Assembly (NCBI GenBank): GCA_964607165.1
Contig: CAZSIT010000011.1
Location: 1-64,000 of the forward strand
DNA from: DSPP01 sp964607165
GTDB lineage: Bacteria; Zixibacteria; MSB-5A5; DSPP01
Length of the DNA: 64,000 bases
Reading direction: 5' to 3'
Under the pieces are notes generated by a model. The model ran no database searches. It had not been told where the DNA came from and was given only the letters and a program-made list of their open reading frames with translations. The first letter of the stretch is position 1; every line of letters begins with the position of its first letter. Below, piece after piece: positions 7,934-16,579 of the stretch. Position numbers and translations under genes: made by a program.

Positions 7934-9616
7934 TTACTCTTGTGCCCAGCGCGAGGTATTGAAGGCGCCCATACTGGTCAAATAGACCGAGCGGGTCGGG
8001 AAGTAAGGCGGCGCAAAGCCGGTGGCATAGCGGTTGTCATAGAAGTACTTCTTCGCATAGCCGCCGGTCAGGTTGCCATTGGCGTCCAGAATGCCCAGCA
8101 GCTTGGCCTGGTATTCAATAATCCCGCCCAGGAGTTTCAGGTTCCCGTGGGTGTTCAGCAAATCTTCGGCCCCAAAGCCCTTGTTCGTGTAACTCGCCAT
8201 CACGGTGGCGTGCAGGTTGAGATTATCCGGGGCGCCGGAAGCGATTTTCACGTTCCCGCCGGAGGTGAAAATACCTAACATGTTGGTGGCGTTGGGATCA
8301 ATATCCGGTGTCAGGTCCGCGCCGGTCGGGTCGCTAACCACGTTCCCATCCGCATCCTTAAAGATGGCGCCCTGATAGATAATGTCGTTGGTTATCCGCA
8401 CGTTGCCGTTGGTGGCCAGGGTCAGCTGGGTGCCGGCGGCAATCGACGGGTCGGTGCGGGAAGCCCCGCCCAGGGAATAGACCGAGCCCTGTACATACAG
8501 AGCGCCGTTCGGAATGCCGTTGTAGGTCGTTCCGTTGACGGTGGTTTGGTTGCTGCCGTAATCAACGGTAATGTCGGTAATCGTACCGCCCTGGTTAAAG
8601 CGGTAGTTCTGCGAGCTGTCGGCGTTGACCGAAAATTGCAGCGAAGTCACGTCCCCCTGCACCCAAATGCCGCCGCTCAGGTTGCCGGAGCCATCGTCGG
8701 GCGCATAAACGCCAGTCGGAACGGCAGCGCCGCCGCCGAGTCCCAAATAGTTTCTACGCTGGCTGTTATTGAGCGCGCTGCCGTCGTTCGGGTCGCCGCC
8801 CAACGAGACCCGCTCCTGGCTGTTGCTATTGGAGGGGAGGCCAATCGAACCCATGCCCCACTGGCTGCCGCCGTTGAATTGCGGGTTGGCGCTGTTAATC
8901 TGCGCGCTGGTGGAGTAGTCCGCCCAAGCGGAAGTAAACGGCCCGTTAAAGACCGGCGCAGCGGAAAAGCCCGGCTTGCCGTTGGTGTGCACCGGCCCGT
9001 TGAACTTTTCGGCGTTACGGAAGTAGAGCTGGTTGCCGTTGCTGTCGGTGGTCAAATGCCTAAAAAGGGCGTACTGGGCAAACGACGCCCGGTTCAAGTT
9101 GACCGAAAAAGTCCCGGCCAAAACGTTGCTTTTTTGATTAAAGCCCAGTTGGGGGTCGGCGTAGCGTCCCATCGAAGTAATGGTATACCGATAGGTGAAG
9201 ACGAAGCCTCGGGAAGTTACCGAGGTGTCGAACGGCGCTATGCTGTATTTCAGCCGGTAGGATTCCCGGCCGCCCATGTAACTGGCGGCCTTGAAGGTAT
9301 CCTTCGGGAAGCGGTTGTTAAAGTTGGGTATGTATTTGGTCAAAAGCCGCATCGGGTCGGAAAGAAACGTAAGCGCCGTGTCGCGCGGAATGACCACCGA
9401 ATCGATGGCATTCACCGCTTCCTTTATATCCGCATGCGCCGCCTCCAGCCCGCCTTCGGCCGTGTAAAAGGCCTTGGTGTCGTTTTTCTTGTTGACGGAA
9501 ATATCGGTTTCCGTGTCGGACGTCAATACGGCCGCCAGCCCGATTAAGCTGACCAAGAGCAAAAGCCCGAGGGCCACAATCAGGGCGATGCCGCTTTGGT
9601 TTTTGAGCGCTTTCAT
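7934..9616 (-). CDS. PilX-like type IV pilus assembly protein
   Basis: A 560-residue protein. The N-terminus MKALKNQSGIALIVALGLLLLVSL is a PilX N-terminal domain: a short basic leader, then a hydrophobic helix with an acidic tail (DTETDIS) and the FYTAEGGLEAAHADIKEAV stretch typical of minor pseudopilins. The remainder (about 90-560) is a long Asn/Gly/Ser-rich exported domain of many short beta-like segments, much longer than the roughly 200-residue PilX of Pseudomonas. Similar long PilX relatives in uncultured bacteria often carry adhesion-like domains, which is an inference here. A GGAGG site lies 6-7 bp before the ATG, and the gene follows the PilW-like gene by 24 bp. It probably acts as a minor pilin or tip component. 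Confidence 0.75.
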   Translation of the reverse strand: MKALKNQSGIALIVALGLLLLVSLIGLAAVLTSDTETDISVNKKNDTKAFYTAEGGLEAAHADIKEAVNAIDSVVIPRDTALTFLSDPMRLLTKYIPNFNNRFPKDTFKAASYMGGRESYRLKYSIAPFDTSVTSRGFVFTYRYTITSMGRYADPQLGFNQKSNVLAGTFSVNLNRASFAQYALFRHLTTDSNGNQLYFRNAEKFNGPVHTNGKPGFSAAPVFNGPFTSAWADYSTSAQINSANPQFNGGSQWGMGSIGLPSNSNSQERVSLGGDPNDGSALNNSQRRNYLGLGGGAAVPTGVYAPDDGSGNLSGGIWVQGDVTSLQFSVNADSSQNYRFNQGGTITDITVDYGSNQTTVNGTTYNGIPNGALYVQGSVYSLGGASRTDPSIAAGTQLTLATNGNVRITNDIIYQGAIFKDADGNVVSDPTGADLTPDIDPNATNMLGIFTSGGNVKIASGAPDNLNLHATVMASYTNKGFGAEDLLNTHGNLKLLGGIIEYQAKLLGILDANGNLTGGYAKKYFYDNRYATGFAPPYFPTRSVYLTSMGAFNTSRWAQE

Positions 9617-9640
9617 CGAAGTTCCTCCGTTCTGTACAAT

Positions 9641-10552
9641 TTACAAAAGGTTCAAGTTGCGCAGGTGCACTTCCGAATTCATGGTGCGGAAACGATGCCC
9701 GCCGTCCATCGGCCACTTCGGGTCGCGTTTTTGGGTGCGGCTTTGCACCAAAATCTGAACGTTCTGAATGTCGCGCGCGTTGCGTCCAGCCGCTTCAATG
9801 TCATCGACCGTGTCCGGGAGGGCTCCGCCCAGAAAATAGACGAACTGCAGGTCCACAATGTCTTCGGCATAAATTTGCGGCGGCTGCCCGTTGCGGATTT
9901 TCATCAATTTGGGGTGCTCCCGGGCTTCGGCGCTTGAACTGGAATCAATGTAATACCATGCCTCTTCGAGAACTAAAATCACATCTCCCGGTCTGGGCTC
10001 ACCCTGCAGGTTTTCGGCGTGGTGAACTTCCTGCCAGCCGTTACCGGGGTTATAAGCTGTGAGGGTAAGCGTGAACCACTCTCCGCTTGGTTCGCCGGGA
10101 GCAGGGTTGTTGTGCACCAGATAAACCTGTTGCCCTATGAACGGGGTAAAGCAGGTAACCGTATCGTGCGTATGGATGGGCCGGGCCTGCTGAATCTGGG
10201 TATGGTCGCCCACCGTTATATAGCAGCCGCTTTTGTTGTAGCGAATAACGATGGTATCCGGATTGGAGTTGTAACTTATCACCGGCGCAAAGCCGGCCGG
10301 CAGGTCGGCCCCCGCTGCCATCACGTTTGTGGAAAGTTCCTCCATAGCCGTGCGCACATTTTGCTGGGCGTTTGAAATTTCAGCTTCCACGGAATAGACC
10401 CGGTGCTCCTGGGCGTAGAATTGTAAGGCGGCGATGCTGACAAATCCCAAAATCACCGCGGCAATTAAAAGCTCGACTAAGGTGAGCCCTTTAATCGTTA
10501 AAGCGTGCCATTTCTCTGGTTTCATTTTTTCCAACCCTTCTTCTTTTCTCAT
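9641..10552 (-). CDS. PilW-like prepilin with N-terminal methylation motif
   Basis: A 303-residue protein with a class III prepilin leader. A basic region is followed by the cleavage site KG-LTLVELLIAAVILGF, with Glu at position +5 after the cleavage glycine. Then come about 25 hydrophobic residues and SNAQQNVRTAMEELSTNVMAAGADLP, the region shared by PilW-family minor pseudopilins. The globular part is about 230 residues. AAAGGAG with 6-base spacing precedes the ATG at 10552, so that start is preferred over the internal ATG ten codons later. It sits directly upstream of the PilX-like gene. Leader processing would need a PilD peptidase, which is not in the window. Confidence 0.82.
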   Translation of the reverse strand: MRKEEGLEKMKPEKWHALTIKGLTLVELLIAAVILGFVSIAALQFYAQEHRVYSVEAEISNAQQNVRTAMEELSTNVMAAGADLPAGFAPVISYNSNPDTIVIRYNKSGCYITVGDHTQIQQARPIHTHDTVTCFTPFIGQQVYLVHNNPAPGEPSGEWFTLTLTAYNPGNGWQEVHHAENLQGEPRPGDVILVLEEAWYYIDSSSSAEAREHPKLMKIRNGQPPQIYAEDIVDLQFVYFLGGALPDTVDDIEAAGRNARDIQNVQILVQSRTQKRDPKWPMDGGHRFRTMNSEVHLRNLNLL

Positions 10553-10763
10553 ACCACACTCCTTTGCGCCAATCTAAATCCGCAAGGTTTGTGCCGGGGA
10601 TTTCTTTTTGGAAGATAATGTGAGGCAACGAATTAGGAAACAGGAGGTATTCCGGCCTGCCAAAAATATATAGGCAACTCCCAATACTTGTCTTTGGAGA
10701 TAAGAAGTATTCCATTTTGTTTTGAGGGAAGGGAAAAACAAACCTATAAAGGCATTTCGTTTT

Positions 10764-10779
10764 TGTGAAAACGTTCACA
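10764..10779. promoter_or_regulatory. CRP/FNR-family-like operator palindrome
   Basis: The sequence TGTGAAAACGTTCACA has the exact TGTGA-N6-TCACA layout of the E. coli CRP consensus. The flanking bases extend the arms to TTGTGAA/TTCACAA. It lies about 85 bp before the hppA start and is centred roughly 15 bp upstream of the predicted -35 box. No CRP-family regulator is in the window, so the binder is inferred. Confidence 0.5.
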
Positions 10780-10786
10780 ATTTGGC

Positions 10787-10814
10787 TTGCCAAAATTATT
10801 TTCAAGCATATATT
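10787..10814 (+). promoter_or_regulatory. Sigma70-type promoter of hppA
   Basis: A -35 TTGCCA (10787-10792), a 16-bp spacer and a -10 TATATT (10809-10814) lie about 50 bp upstream of the hppA ATG. It is a good match by eye; no transcript data exist. Confidence 0.5.
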
Positions 10815-10863
10815 GCGCGGTCTTTGTAAATCAGGGAAACGAACAAAAAGGAGTAAAAAAAGG

Positions 10864-13203
10864 ATGTCAAAAACGTTGAAAATGGCTTTTAAACTGACGG
10901 CACTTTTGGCGTTGGTCTTAGTTCCTGCTTCGGTCTTTGCTGGCGAAGGGAGCGTAACTTTGCCACCCTTTGACCGCTCGGTCAATATGGCGCTCTACCT
11001 GGTTTTGCTTTCGGCTTTGGTAGCGCTGGCTTATGGCGCCTATTTAATCCGCAAGGTGCTTCGTCAAGAACAGGGAACGGCCAAGATGATAGAAGTGGCC
11101 AAGGCAATCCAGGAAGGAGCCAAAGCCTACTTGACCCAGCAGATGAAAGTGCTGGCCGGGTTTATCGTTTTGCTTTCGATAATCATTTTTCTGGTTTATC
11201 TCAACGTCTATAAAATGGAAGATGGCTCGACCAACTGGTCTTTGGTCTGGGGAATTTCGGTGGCTTTCTTTTTGGGCGCCTGCCTTTCGGCCGCCACCGG
11301 CATCATCGGAATGTCCGTCGCCGTGCGGGGCAACGTCCGCACCGCCCACGCCGCCCGTACCTCTTTCAAAAAGGCTCTGGAAACCGCCTTCGAAGCCGGC
11401 ACGGTAACCGGAATGTTTACGGTGGGGATGGGGCTTTTAGGCGCCACCATCATATTTATGATTTTCAAAGAGCACGCGATGCAGGTTTTAATCGGCTTCG
11501 GTTTCGGCGGCTCTCTGGTGGCTTTGTTTATGCGCGTCGGCGGCGGGATTTACACCAAGGCGGCCGATGTCGGCGCCGATTTGGTCGGCAAGGTGGAAGC
11601 CGGCATTCCGGAAGATGACCCGCGCAATGCCGCCACCATCGCCGATAACGTCGGCGACAACGTCGGCGACTGCGCCGGTATGTCGGCCGACCTGTTTGAA
11701 TCGTACGAGGTCACGTTGGTGGCCTCGATGATTCTGGGGGCCGCTTTTGTGCAGTTTGACCCGCAGCTGGCTTTGAAAATGATCCTCTTCCCACTTTTGG
11801 TGCGGGCGGTCGGCGTTTTCGCCTCCATTTTCGGAGCGATGTCGGTGCGCGGCAAAGATAGAGATGATTTCAACCCGATGCGCCCGATTCAGAACGGCTT
11901 TGTGGTCGCGGCCATCATTTCCACTATTGGATTTGGTCTGATCAATCACTTTTACATTCAAGGCCCGGCCGGATTTTTCTGGGCCACCTTTTCCGGCATC
12001 GTTTTGGCTGTGGTCATCAGTTACTTGACCGAATACTACACGGCGTTGGAATATTCTCCGGTTAAAGAGACCGCCAAAGCGACGCGCACCGGCCCGGCTA
12101 CCACCATTCTTTCCGGTTTTGCGGAGGGGTTGGAATCGACTTCCATAGCCGTTTTGGTCATCGCCGTCACCGTGGTCGCCTCCTTTTTAATCTTCCGCAA
12201 CTTTTCCCCCGACCCGGGCGCCAATCTGGCGATGGCGGCCTACGGCATCGCTTTGGCCGGGATGGGAATGCTGACCACCACCGGCATCATCGTTTCAATG
12301 GATACCTTCGGGCCGATTTCGGACAACGCCAACGGGATTTTCGAAATGTCCAAAGTTCTGGAAGAGGATAAAAACCCCAAGGCGCATATGATTGTGCACA
12401 AGTTAGATGCGGTCGGCAACACCACCAAAGCGGTCACCAAAGGTTTTGCCATCGCCTCGGCCGTGGTGGCAGCCGTTGCGCTTTTCCGTTCGTTTACCAC
12501 CGACGTGAATCTGCTTGACCCAAGCTTGAATTTTTCATCCGTTGGGATTCAGGTCAACCTGCCCTTCGTCTTCGTCGGCCTGCTCATCGGTGGGGCAATG
12601 CCGTTCCTGTTTTCTTCCATCGCCATCCGGGCGGTGGGCCGGGCGGCTTTTCTGGTCGTGGAAGAAGTGCGCCGGCAGTTCCGCGAAATACCCGGCATTA
12701 TGGAAGGGAAAGCCAAGCCGGAATACGGCCGCGTCGTCGCCATCACCACCTCCGCGGCGCAGAAGGAGCTTTTGGGCCCCGGCCTTCTGGCGATTCTTTC
12801 CCCCATCATCGTCGGCTTCTATCTCGGCGTCGAAGGACTGGGCGGTTTTCTGGCTGGTATTATCTTAACCGGACAGCTTCTGGCGGTTCTCTTATCCAAC
12901 GCCGGCGGCACCTGGGACAACGCCAAGAAAATGATAGAACAAGGGCTTTATGGCGGCAAAGGCTCGGAAGCCCACAAAGCCAGTATAATCGGCGACACGG
13001 TCGGCGACCCGTTCAAAGATACAGCCGGACCATCTTTGAATCCGCTTATCAAAGTTATGAATTTAGTGGCGCTTTTGATTCTGCCGCTAATCGTCGGCCC
13101 GGGAAAATTGGGCGGTGCATTGGCGGTTGGCTCGGCTTCGGTGGCTCTGGTTGTTCTGATTGCCATTCTCATCCGCTCCAAGCGCGCTACGCAGAAGGAT
13201 TAG
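10864..13203 (+). CDS. hppA: Membrane-bound H+-translocating pyrophosphatase, K+-independent type
   Basis: A 779-residue polytopic protein that couples pyrophosphate hydrolysis to proton export. The substrate motifs are GGGIYTKAADVGADLVGKVE (about residues 224-243) and DDPRNAATIADNVGDNVGDC (about 252-271). The C-terminal loop includes GDTVGDPFKDTAGPSLN. The sequence GNTTKAVTKG places Lys522 and Thr525 where K+-independent enzymes carry Lys and Thr; K+-dependent forms have Ala and Gly/Ala there. Known Na+-pumping forms are K+-dependent, so a proton pump is expected. The ATG at 10864 is chosen because AAAAAGGAG precedes it and the protein then starts with a signal-peptide-like helix (KLTALLALVLVPASVFAGEG). 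An in-frame codon at 10765 would overlap the promoter. The 3' end and the DNA after it recur at 7683. Confidence 0.96.
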   Translation: MSKTLKMAFKLTALLALVLVPASVFAGEGSVTLPPFDRSVNMALYLVLLSALVALAYGAYLIRKVLRQEQGTAKMIEVAKAIQEGAKAYLTQQMKVLAGFIVLLSIIIFLVYLNVYKMEDGSTNWSLVWGISVAFFLGACLSAATGIIGMSVAVRGNVRTAHAARTSFKKALETAFEAGTVTGMFTVGMGLLGATIIFMIFKEHAMQVLIGFGFGGSLVALFMRVGGGIYTKAADVGADLVGKVEAGIPEDDPRNAATIADNVGDNVGDCAGMSADLFESYEVTLVASMILGAAFVQFDPQLALKMILFPLLVRAVGVFASIFGAMSVRGKDRDDFNPMRPIQNGFVVAAIISTIGFGLINHFYIQGPAGFFWATFSGIVLAVVISYLTEYYTALEYSPVKETAKATRTGPATTILSGFAEGLESTSIAVLVIAVTVVASFLIFRNFSPDPGANLAMAAYGIALAGMGMLTTTGIIVSMDTFGPISDNANGIFEMSKVLEEDKNPKAHMIVHKLDAVGNTTKAVTKGFAIASAVVAAVALFRSFTTDVNLLDPSLNFSSVGIQVNLPFVFVGLLIGGAMPFLFSSIAIRAVGRAAFLVVEEVRRQFREIPGIMEGKAKPEYGRVVAITTSAAQKELLGPGLLAILSPIIVGFYLGVEGLGGFLAGIILTGQLLAVLLSNAGGTWDNAKKMIEQGLYGGKGSEAHKASIIGDTVGDPFKDTAGPSLNPLIKVMNLVALLILPLIVGPGKLGGALAVGSASVALVVLIAILIRSKRATQKD

Positions 13204-13223
13204 CAATCATTCACGACTCCGTA

Positions 13224-13312
13224 GGGGCACGGTGAGCGACTTGTCCCGAGTGACTTGCCCTGAGCGTAGCCGAAGGGAATCTAGGGAAGTAGAAGCGTGC
13301 CCCTGTTTTTTT
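13224..13312 (+). terminator. Repeat-derived hairpin, likely hppA terminator
   Basis: GGGGCACG (13224-13231) pairs with CGTGCCCC (13296-13303), enclosing other repeat fragments (GCCCTGAGCGTAGCCGAAGGG), and is followed by TGTTTTTTT. It is a member of the dispersed GGGGC-bounded family whose 3' side here happens to carry a U-tract. Confidence 0.5.
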
Positions 13313-13483
13313 GAGTGCCGCCGGTTTTCTAACTCTTTAGAGGAGGATTGGGTTAAGGGCAGGGCAAATATTTATTGTTTTTTTTGACCCCAAAAAACTT
13401 GAAAAGCTGGTGGATTCTTGCCTCTACACTGCCTGCGAAAGGTCCCCTTACTACTGAAACGATTTTACCAACTGCCCCTCGAC

Positions 13484-15274
13484 TTAGCTCGGGGTGGTGA
13501 GCTTGCCGAACCACGGCAAAGGCGATTCTTTTTTGGTGTCCAAGCGCTTTAGAAAAAGAGTGAAGGTGGTGCCATGACCGGCCTCGGAAGAAAGTTCCAA
13601 AACCCCTTCGAGATGCAAAACCAAGCGCTGAACGATGGGCAAGCCCAAGCCGGTGCCGCTTTTTTTGGTGGAAAAGAAGGGCTGAAAAATTTTGGGGCGC
13701 AGCTCGGGGGCTATTCCTTTACCTTCGTCGGAAACGGCCACAAAGGGAAGCGCTTCTTCCTGTCCGCTGCGGGCACGGTAGCCGCAGGTGATGGAAAGTT
13801 TTTTCCCCTGACCGTACCGAGAGTCCGGCTGGGGCGGGCCCTGGGCGAGTTTTGAACACGCCTCGGGCAGGCTTTTCTCCATCGCTTCCAGGCCGTTGAC
13901 GGCTAAGTTCAACAAAATCTGTTTGAGCTGCCCTTCTTCCGCTTTGACCCAGACATTGAGAGCGAAAAGTTTCAATTCAATTTGATAATCTTGGTAGGCC
14001 GGATTGGATTTCAAAAGCTCAACCGTTTCGCGGGCCACTTTTACGGCATCCAGCCGGCCCAGGGGCGGCGGAGCGGAGCGGGCAAAGTAAAGAAAATCGG
14101 TGACGATGGAATTTAAACGCGTCGTTTCCTTTTGAACCAGATCAAAAAGCGTTTTTTGCTCTTCGGTCAGCTCCAGCTCTTTTCGCAAAACTTCCACCGA
14201 GCCGCAAAGCGAAGCCAGAGGGTTTCTGATTTCGTGGGCAATGCCGGCGGAAAGCTCGCCGACGGCCGCCAGCCGCTCGCGCACTTTCATTTTTTCTTCC
14301 AGCGTTTTGGCCAGGGTCAAATCCTGAAAAACGGCGATGACCCCGCGGATGCCGGTTTCCTTTTCTCCCAGAATGGCCGTGGAAATTCCCAAGGGAATTT
14401 GGCGCCCGCCGGGCCCGCTGACGGTCAATTCGGAGCGATGCTCGGTGGCCATAAGGTATAGCGCGGAAAAAAGCTTTTCGGACAGCTCCGGCATCGAGCG
14501 AAAAACGTCCCGGCAATCGCGGCCGACGACTTCTTTGGAGGAAAAACCTAAAATTTCCTCGGCGGTGCGGTTTAGAAAAACGATTTTACCCGTCCGGTCA
14601 ACGGTCAAAACCCCCGATTGCATATGTTGGAGGATGCCTTCCAGGTCCAAGCGGGTCTGCCACAGCTCCCAGGCCGCTTGATTCAATTCTTCCGTTTTTC
14701 GGGACAGCCCCCGGGCCAAAAAACCGGCCGCCAGAGCGGTGAGATAAAAAACGGAGAGGTTGAGCAGGTAGGAGGGAAGCGAACCGTCCACGGAAGAGAA
14801 GGCGGACCAGAAATTGAAGAAAAGCTGGGGCCAGTAAAATCCACCGGCTACCGCCGTGCCCAGAGCGATGGTGTAAGAAAGCGCAGCCAGCGTGGTGAAA
14901 AGCAAAGTCCCCAGAAACCGAAAAATTAAAGAAGCGGAGATGATGGACAGAACAAAGAGCACCGCATAGGGGCTGGAAAAATCGCCGGTATAGCGCAGCA
15001 CCACGCCCTCCAGCGCCACTTCCAAAATTAACTGGGCGGCATAGAAATAAATCCAGCTTTTGGACAGCGCGGGGGAAATTTTCTGCCCCAAAGGAAAAAG
15101 GAACCCGAGGGAAAAAAGGCCGTAGAAAATGAGAGGGATTACCAGTTCGTGCGGGATCCCCGTGCCGGCCACCAAACCGGCCAGGAGCACCACAAAAACT
15201 AAAAGCCGAAGCCCCAAAACGAAAAACAGTTTCTGGCGGGCTTCGTCTTTTTCTTTCCAGACCAGGAGGCTCAT
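13484..15274 (-). CDS. PilS-like membrane PAS sensor histidine kinase
   Basis: A 596-residue kinase. Residues about 15-190 hold six hydrophobic segments in the PilS/NtrB-related pattern. A PAS domain spans about 205-320 (GILQHMQSGVLTVDRTGKIV). The dimerisation helix has the phospho-acceptor in GELSAGIAHEIRNPLASL (His347). The ATPase domain spans about 440-578 with the N box LNLAVNGLEAM, G1 DEGKGIAPE and G2 GTGLGLPIVQR. Its place just after pilB-pilT-pilC is the gene order seen with pilS in Myxococcus. No pilR-type response regulator follows in the window, and a terminator separates it from pilC. There is no clear Shine-Dalgarno. The last ten residues (PWFGKLTTPS) are encoded by a copy of the GGTTCGGCAAGCTCACCAC dispersed repeat. 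Confidence 0.85.
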   Translation of the reverse strand: MSLLVWKEKDEARQKLFFVLGLRLLVFVVLLAGLVAGTGIPHELVIPLIFYGLFSLGFLFPLGQKISPALSKSWIYFYAAQLILEVALEGVVLRYTGDFSSPYAVLFVLSIISASLIFRFLGTLLFTTLAALSYTIALGTAVAGGFYWPQLFFNFWSAFSSVDGSLPSYLLNLSVFYLTALAAGFLARGLSRKTEELNQAAWELWQTRLDLEGILQHMQSGVLTVDRTGKIVFLNRTAEEILGFSSKEVVGRDCRDVFRSMPELSEKLFSALYLMATEHRSELTVSGPGGRQIPLGISTAILGEKETGIRGVIAVFQDLTLAKTLEEKMKVRERLAAVGELSAGIAHEIRNPLASLCGSVEVLRKELELTEEQKTLFDLVQKETTRLNSIVTDFLYFARSAPPPLGRLDAVKVARETVELLKSNPAYQDYQIELKLFALNVWVKAEEGQLKQILLNLAVNGLEAMEKSLPEACSKLAQGPPQPDSRYGQGKKLSITCGYRARSGQEEALPFVAVSDEGKGIAPELRPKIFQPFFSTKKSGTGLGLPIVQRLVLHLEGVLELSSEAGHGTTFTLFLKRLDTKKESPLPWFGKLTTPS

Positions 15275-15308
15275 AGAAGAATGGTTGGTAAAAAGAACTG
15301 ACTGCTTA

Positions 15309-15347
15309 TAAAAAAAGCCATTCCAGCCTTTGCGGCTGGAATGGCTT
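15309..15347 (-). terminator. Rho-independent terminator after pilC
   Basis: A perfect 14-bp stem (15315-15328 with 15334-15347, AAGCCATTCCAGCC) with a 5-base loop is followed on the minus strand by a T-run. It starts 15 bp after the pilC stop and ends the motility transcript before the kinase gene. Confidence 0.93.
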
Positions 15348-15361
15348 ATGGTTTTCCATCG

Positions 15362-16564
15362 TTACTTAATCGCCCCGACGATATCAAACATCGGCAGATA
15401 CATCGCTACCAGAATTCCGCCGATTACCACGCCCATAAAAACGATAATGACCGGCTCAATAATTGAAGTCAAGGCTGAGACCGCCGCATCCACCTCTTCA
15501 TCGTAGAAATCGGCGATTTTGTTCAACATATCATCCAAACCGCCGGTCTTCTCACCCACCGCGATCATCTGAATGACCATAGGCGGAAAAACTCCGGATT
15601 CTTTGAGCGGCTGGGTTATGGTTTCCCCTTCGGCAATGGACAAAACTGATTTTTTAATGGCGTCGTGCACCACCCGGTTACCGGCGGTTTTGGCGGTAGT
15701 ATCCAAGGCATCGAGAATCGAAACGCCGGAAGAGATCAGGGTGCTCAAGGTGCGGGTAAAGCGCGCCACCGCCGTTTTGCGTATTAAGGTGCCGATAAGG
15801 GGTACTTTCAGCTTGAAACGGTCAAACTTCAAGCGCCCGGCATCGGTTTTTATCCAGTAGCGAAAACCGATGCCGGCGGCGACCAGCCCAATAATTCCGT
15901 AGAGGAAATTGGAACGCAAAAAATTGCTTATATCCAGAACCATTTGAGTCGGCGCCGGCAAAGCTGCTCCCAGACCCACAAACATTTTGGCAAAAATCGG
16001 CACGATATAAGTCAACATAACGGTGGTGACGCCGATAGCCACCACCACGATAACGGAAGGGTAAACCATCGCCCCTTTTACCTTGCGGTTCAGAGCATCC
16101 GCTTTTTCACGATAGACGGCCAAGCGCACCAAAATCGTATCCAAAGCGCCGCCGAGCTCACCCGCTTCAACCATATTGCAATACAGATCGTCAAAAACTT
16201 TTTTATGCTTGCTTAAACCCTCCGCCAGGGTGGAACCGGAGGAAACCGAATCGCGCACTTCGGCGATTACCTTGCGAAAGTCCGGGGACTCGGACTGCTG
16301 GGCCAAAATTTCCAGGCACTGCACCATCGGCAGGCCGGCTCCAATCATCGTGGCAAACTGGCGGGTAAAACGGGAAATATCTATCCGCTTGATGCCTCCT
16401 CTGAGGGACGGCAGCTTGAATTCGGATGCTTTTTTGCTGACCGAGGTGACCAAAATCCGGTTGGAGCGCAGAATCCTCTCCAGTTCCGCCCGGTCACGGG
16501 CTTTAAGCTCTCCGGTCACCACCGTACCGGCTATCGATTTTCCTTTGTACTCAAATACCGGCAT
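15362..16564 (-). CDS. pilC: Type IV pilus inner-membrane platform protein PilC
   Basis: A 400-residue type II secretion F-domain protein with two T2SF repeats. The first is at about residues 65-190 (FTRQFATMIGAGLPMVQCLEIL) and the second at about 265-395 (FTRTLSTLISSGVSILDALD). Three membrane helices lie at about 170-190, 215-235 and 370-392. The repeated (F/L)xRxLxTLIxxGxxIxxAL pattern and the length fit PilC rather than GspF, although the two are close. It should bridge the cytoplasmic motors PilB and PilT to the growing pilus. It follows pilT by 15 bp. Confidence 0.94.
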   Translation of the reverse strand: MPVFEYKGKSIAGTVVTGELKARDRAELERILRSNRILVTSVSKKASEFKLPSLRGGIKRIDISRFTRQFATMIGAGLPMVQCLEILAQQSESPDFRKVIAEVRDSVSSGSTLAEGLSKHKKVFDDLYCNMVEAGELGGALDTILVRLAVYREKADALNRKVKGAMVYPSVIVVVAIGVTTVMLTYIVPIFAKMFVGLGAALPAPTQMVLDISNFLRSNFLYGIIGLVAAGIGFRYWIKTDAGRLKFDRFKLKVPLIGTLIRKTAVARFTRTLSTLISSGVSILDALDTTAKTAGNRVVHDAIKKSVLSIAEGETITQPLKESGVFPPMVIQMIAVGEKTGGLDDMLNKIADFYDEEVDAAVSALTSIIEPVIIVFMGVVIGGILVAMYLPMFDIVGAIK

Positions 16565-16579
16565 AGTTTCCCCCCATTC

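Larger units (their letters stand above)
10553..10863. other. Divergent intergenic region between pilW-like and hppA genes
   Basis: No coding signal beyond a start-less extension of hppA. The AT-rich DNA holds the CRP-like palindrome and the promoter listed separately. The rest (10560-10760) has no recognisable element. Confidence 0.6.

Noticed and set aside
8546..9547. 333-codon open frame on the plus strand
   Set aside because: It is antisense to the PilX-like gene, has no ribosome binding site and an amino-acid composition typical of a mirrored high-GC-third-position frame; no domain was recognised.
10765..10863. Longer N-terminus for the pyrophosphatase
   Set aside because: The extra 33 codons overlap the -10 region and are Lys/Arg-rich without homology; the ATG at 10864 has a ribosome binding site and a signal-like helix.
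10491..10985. 164-codon minus-strand frame upstream of the PilW-like gene
   Set aside because: It would cross the hppA promoter, start codon and signal region and overlap the PilW leader; it has no recognisable domain.
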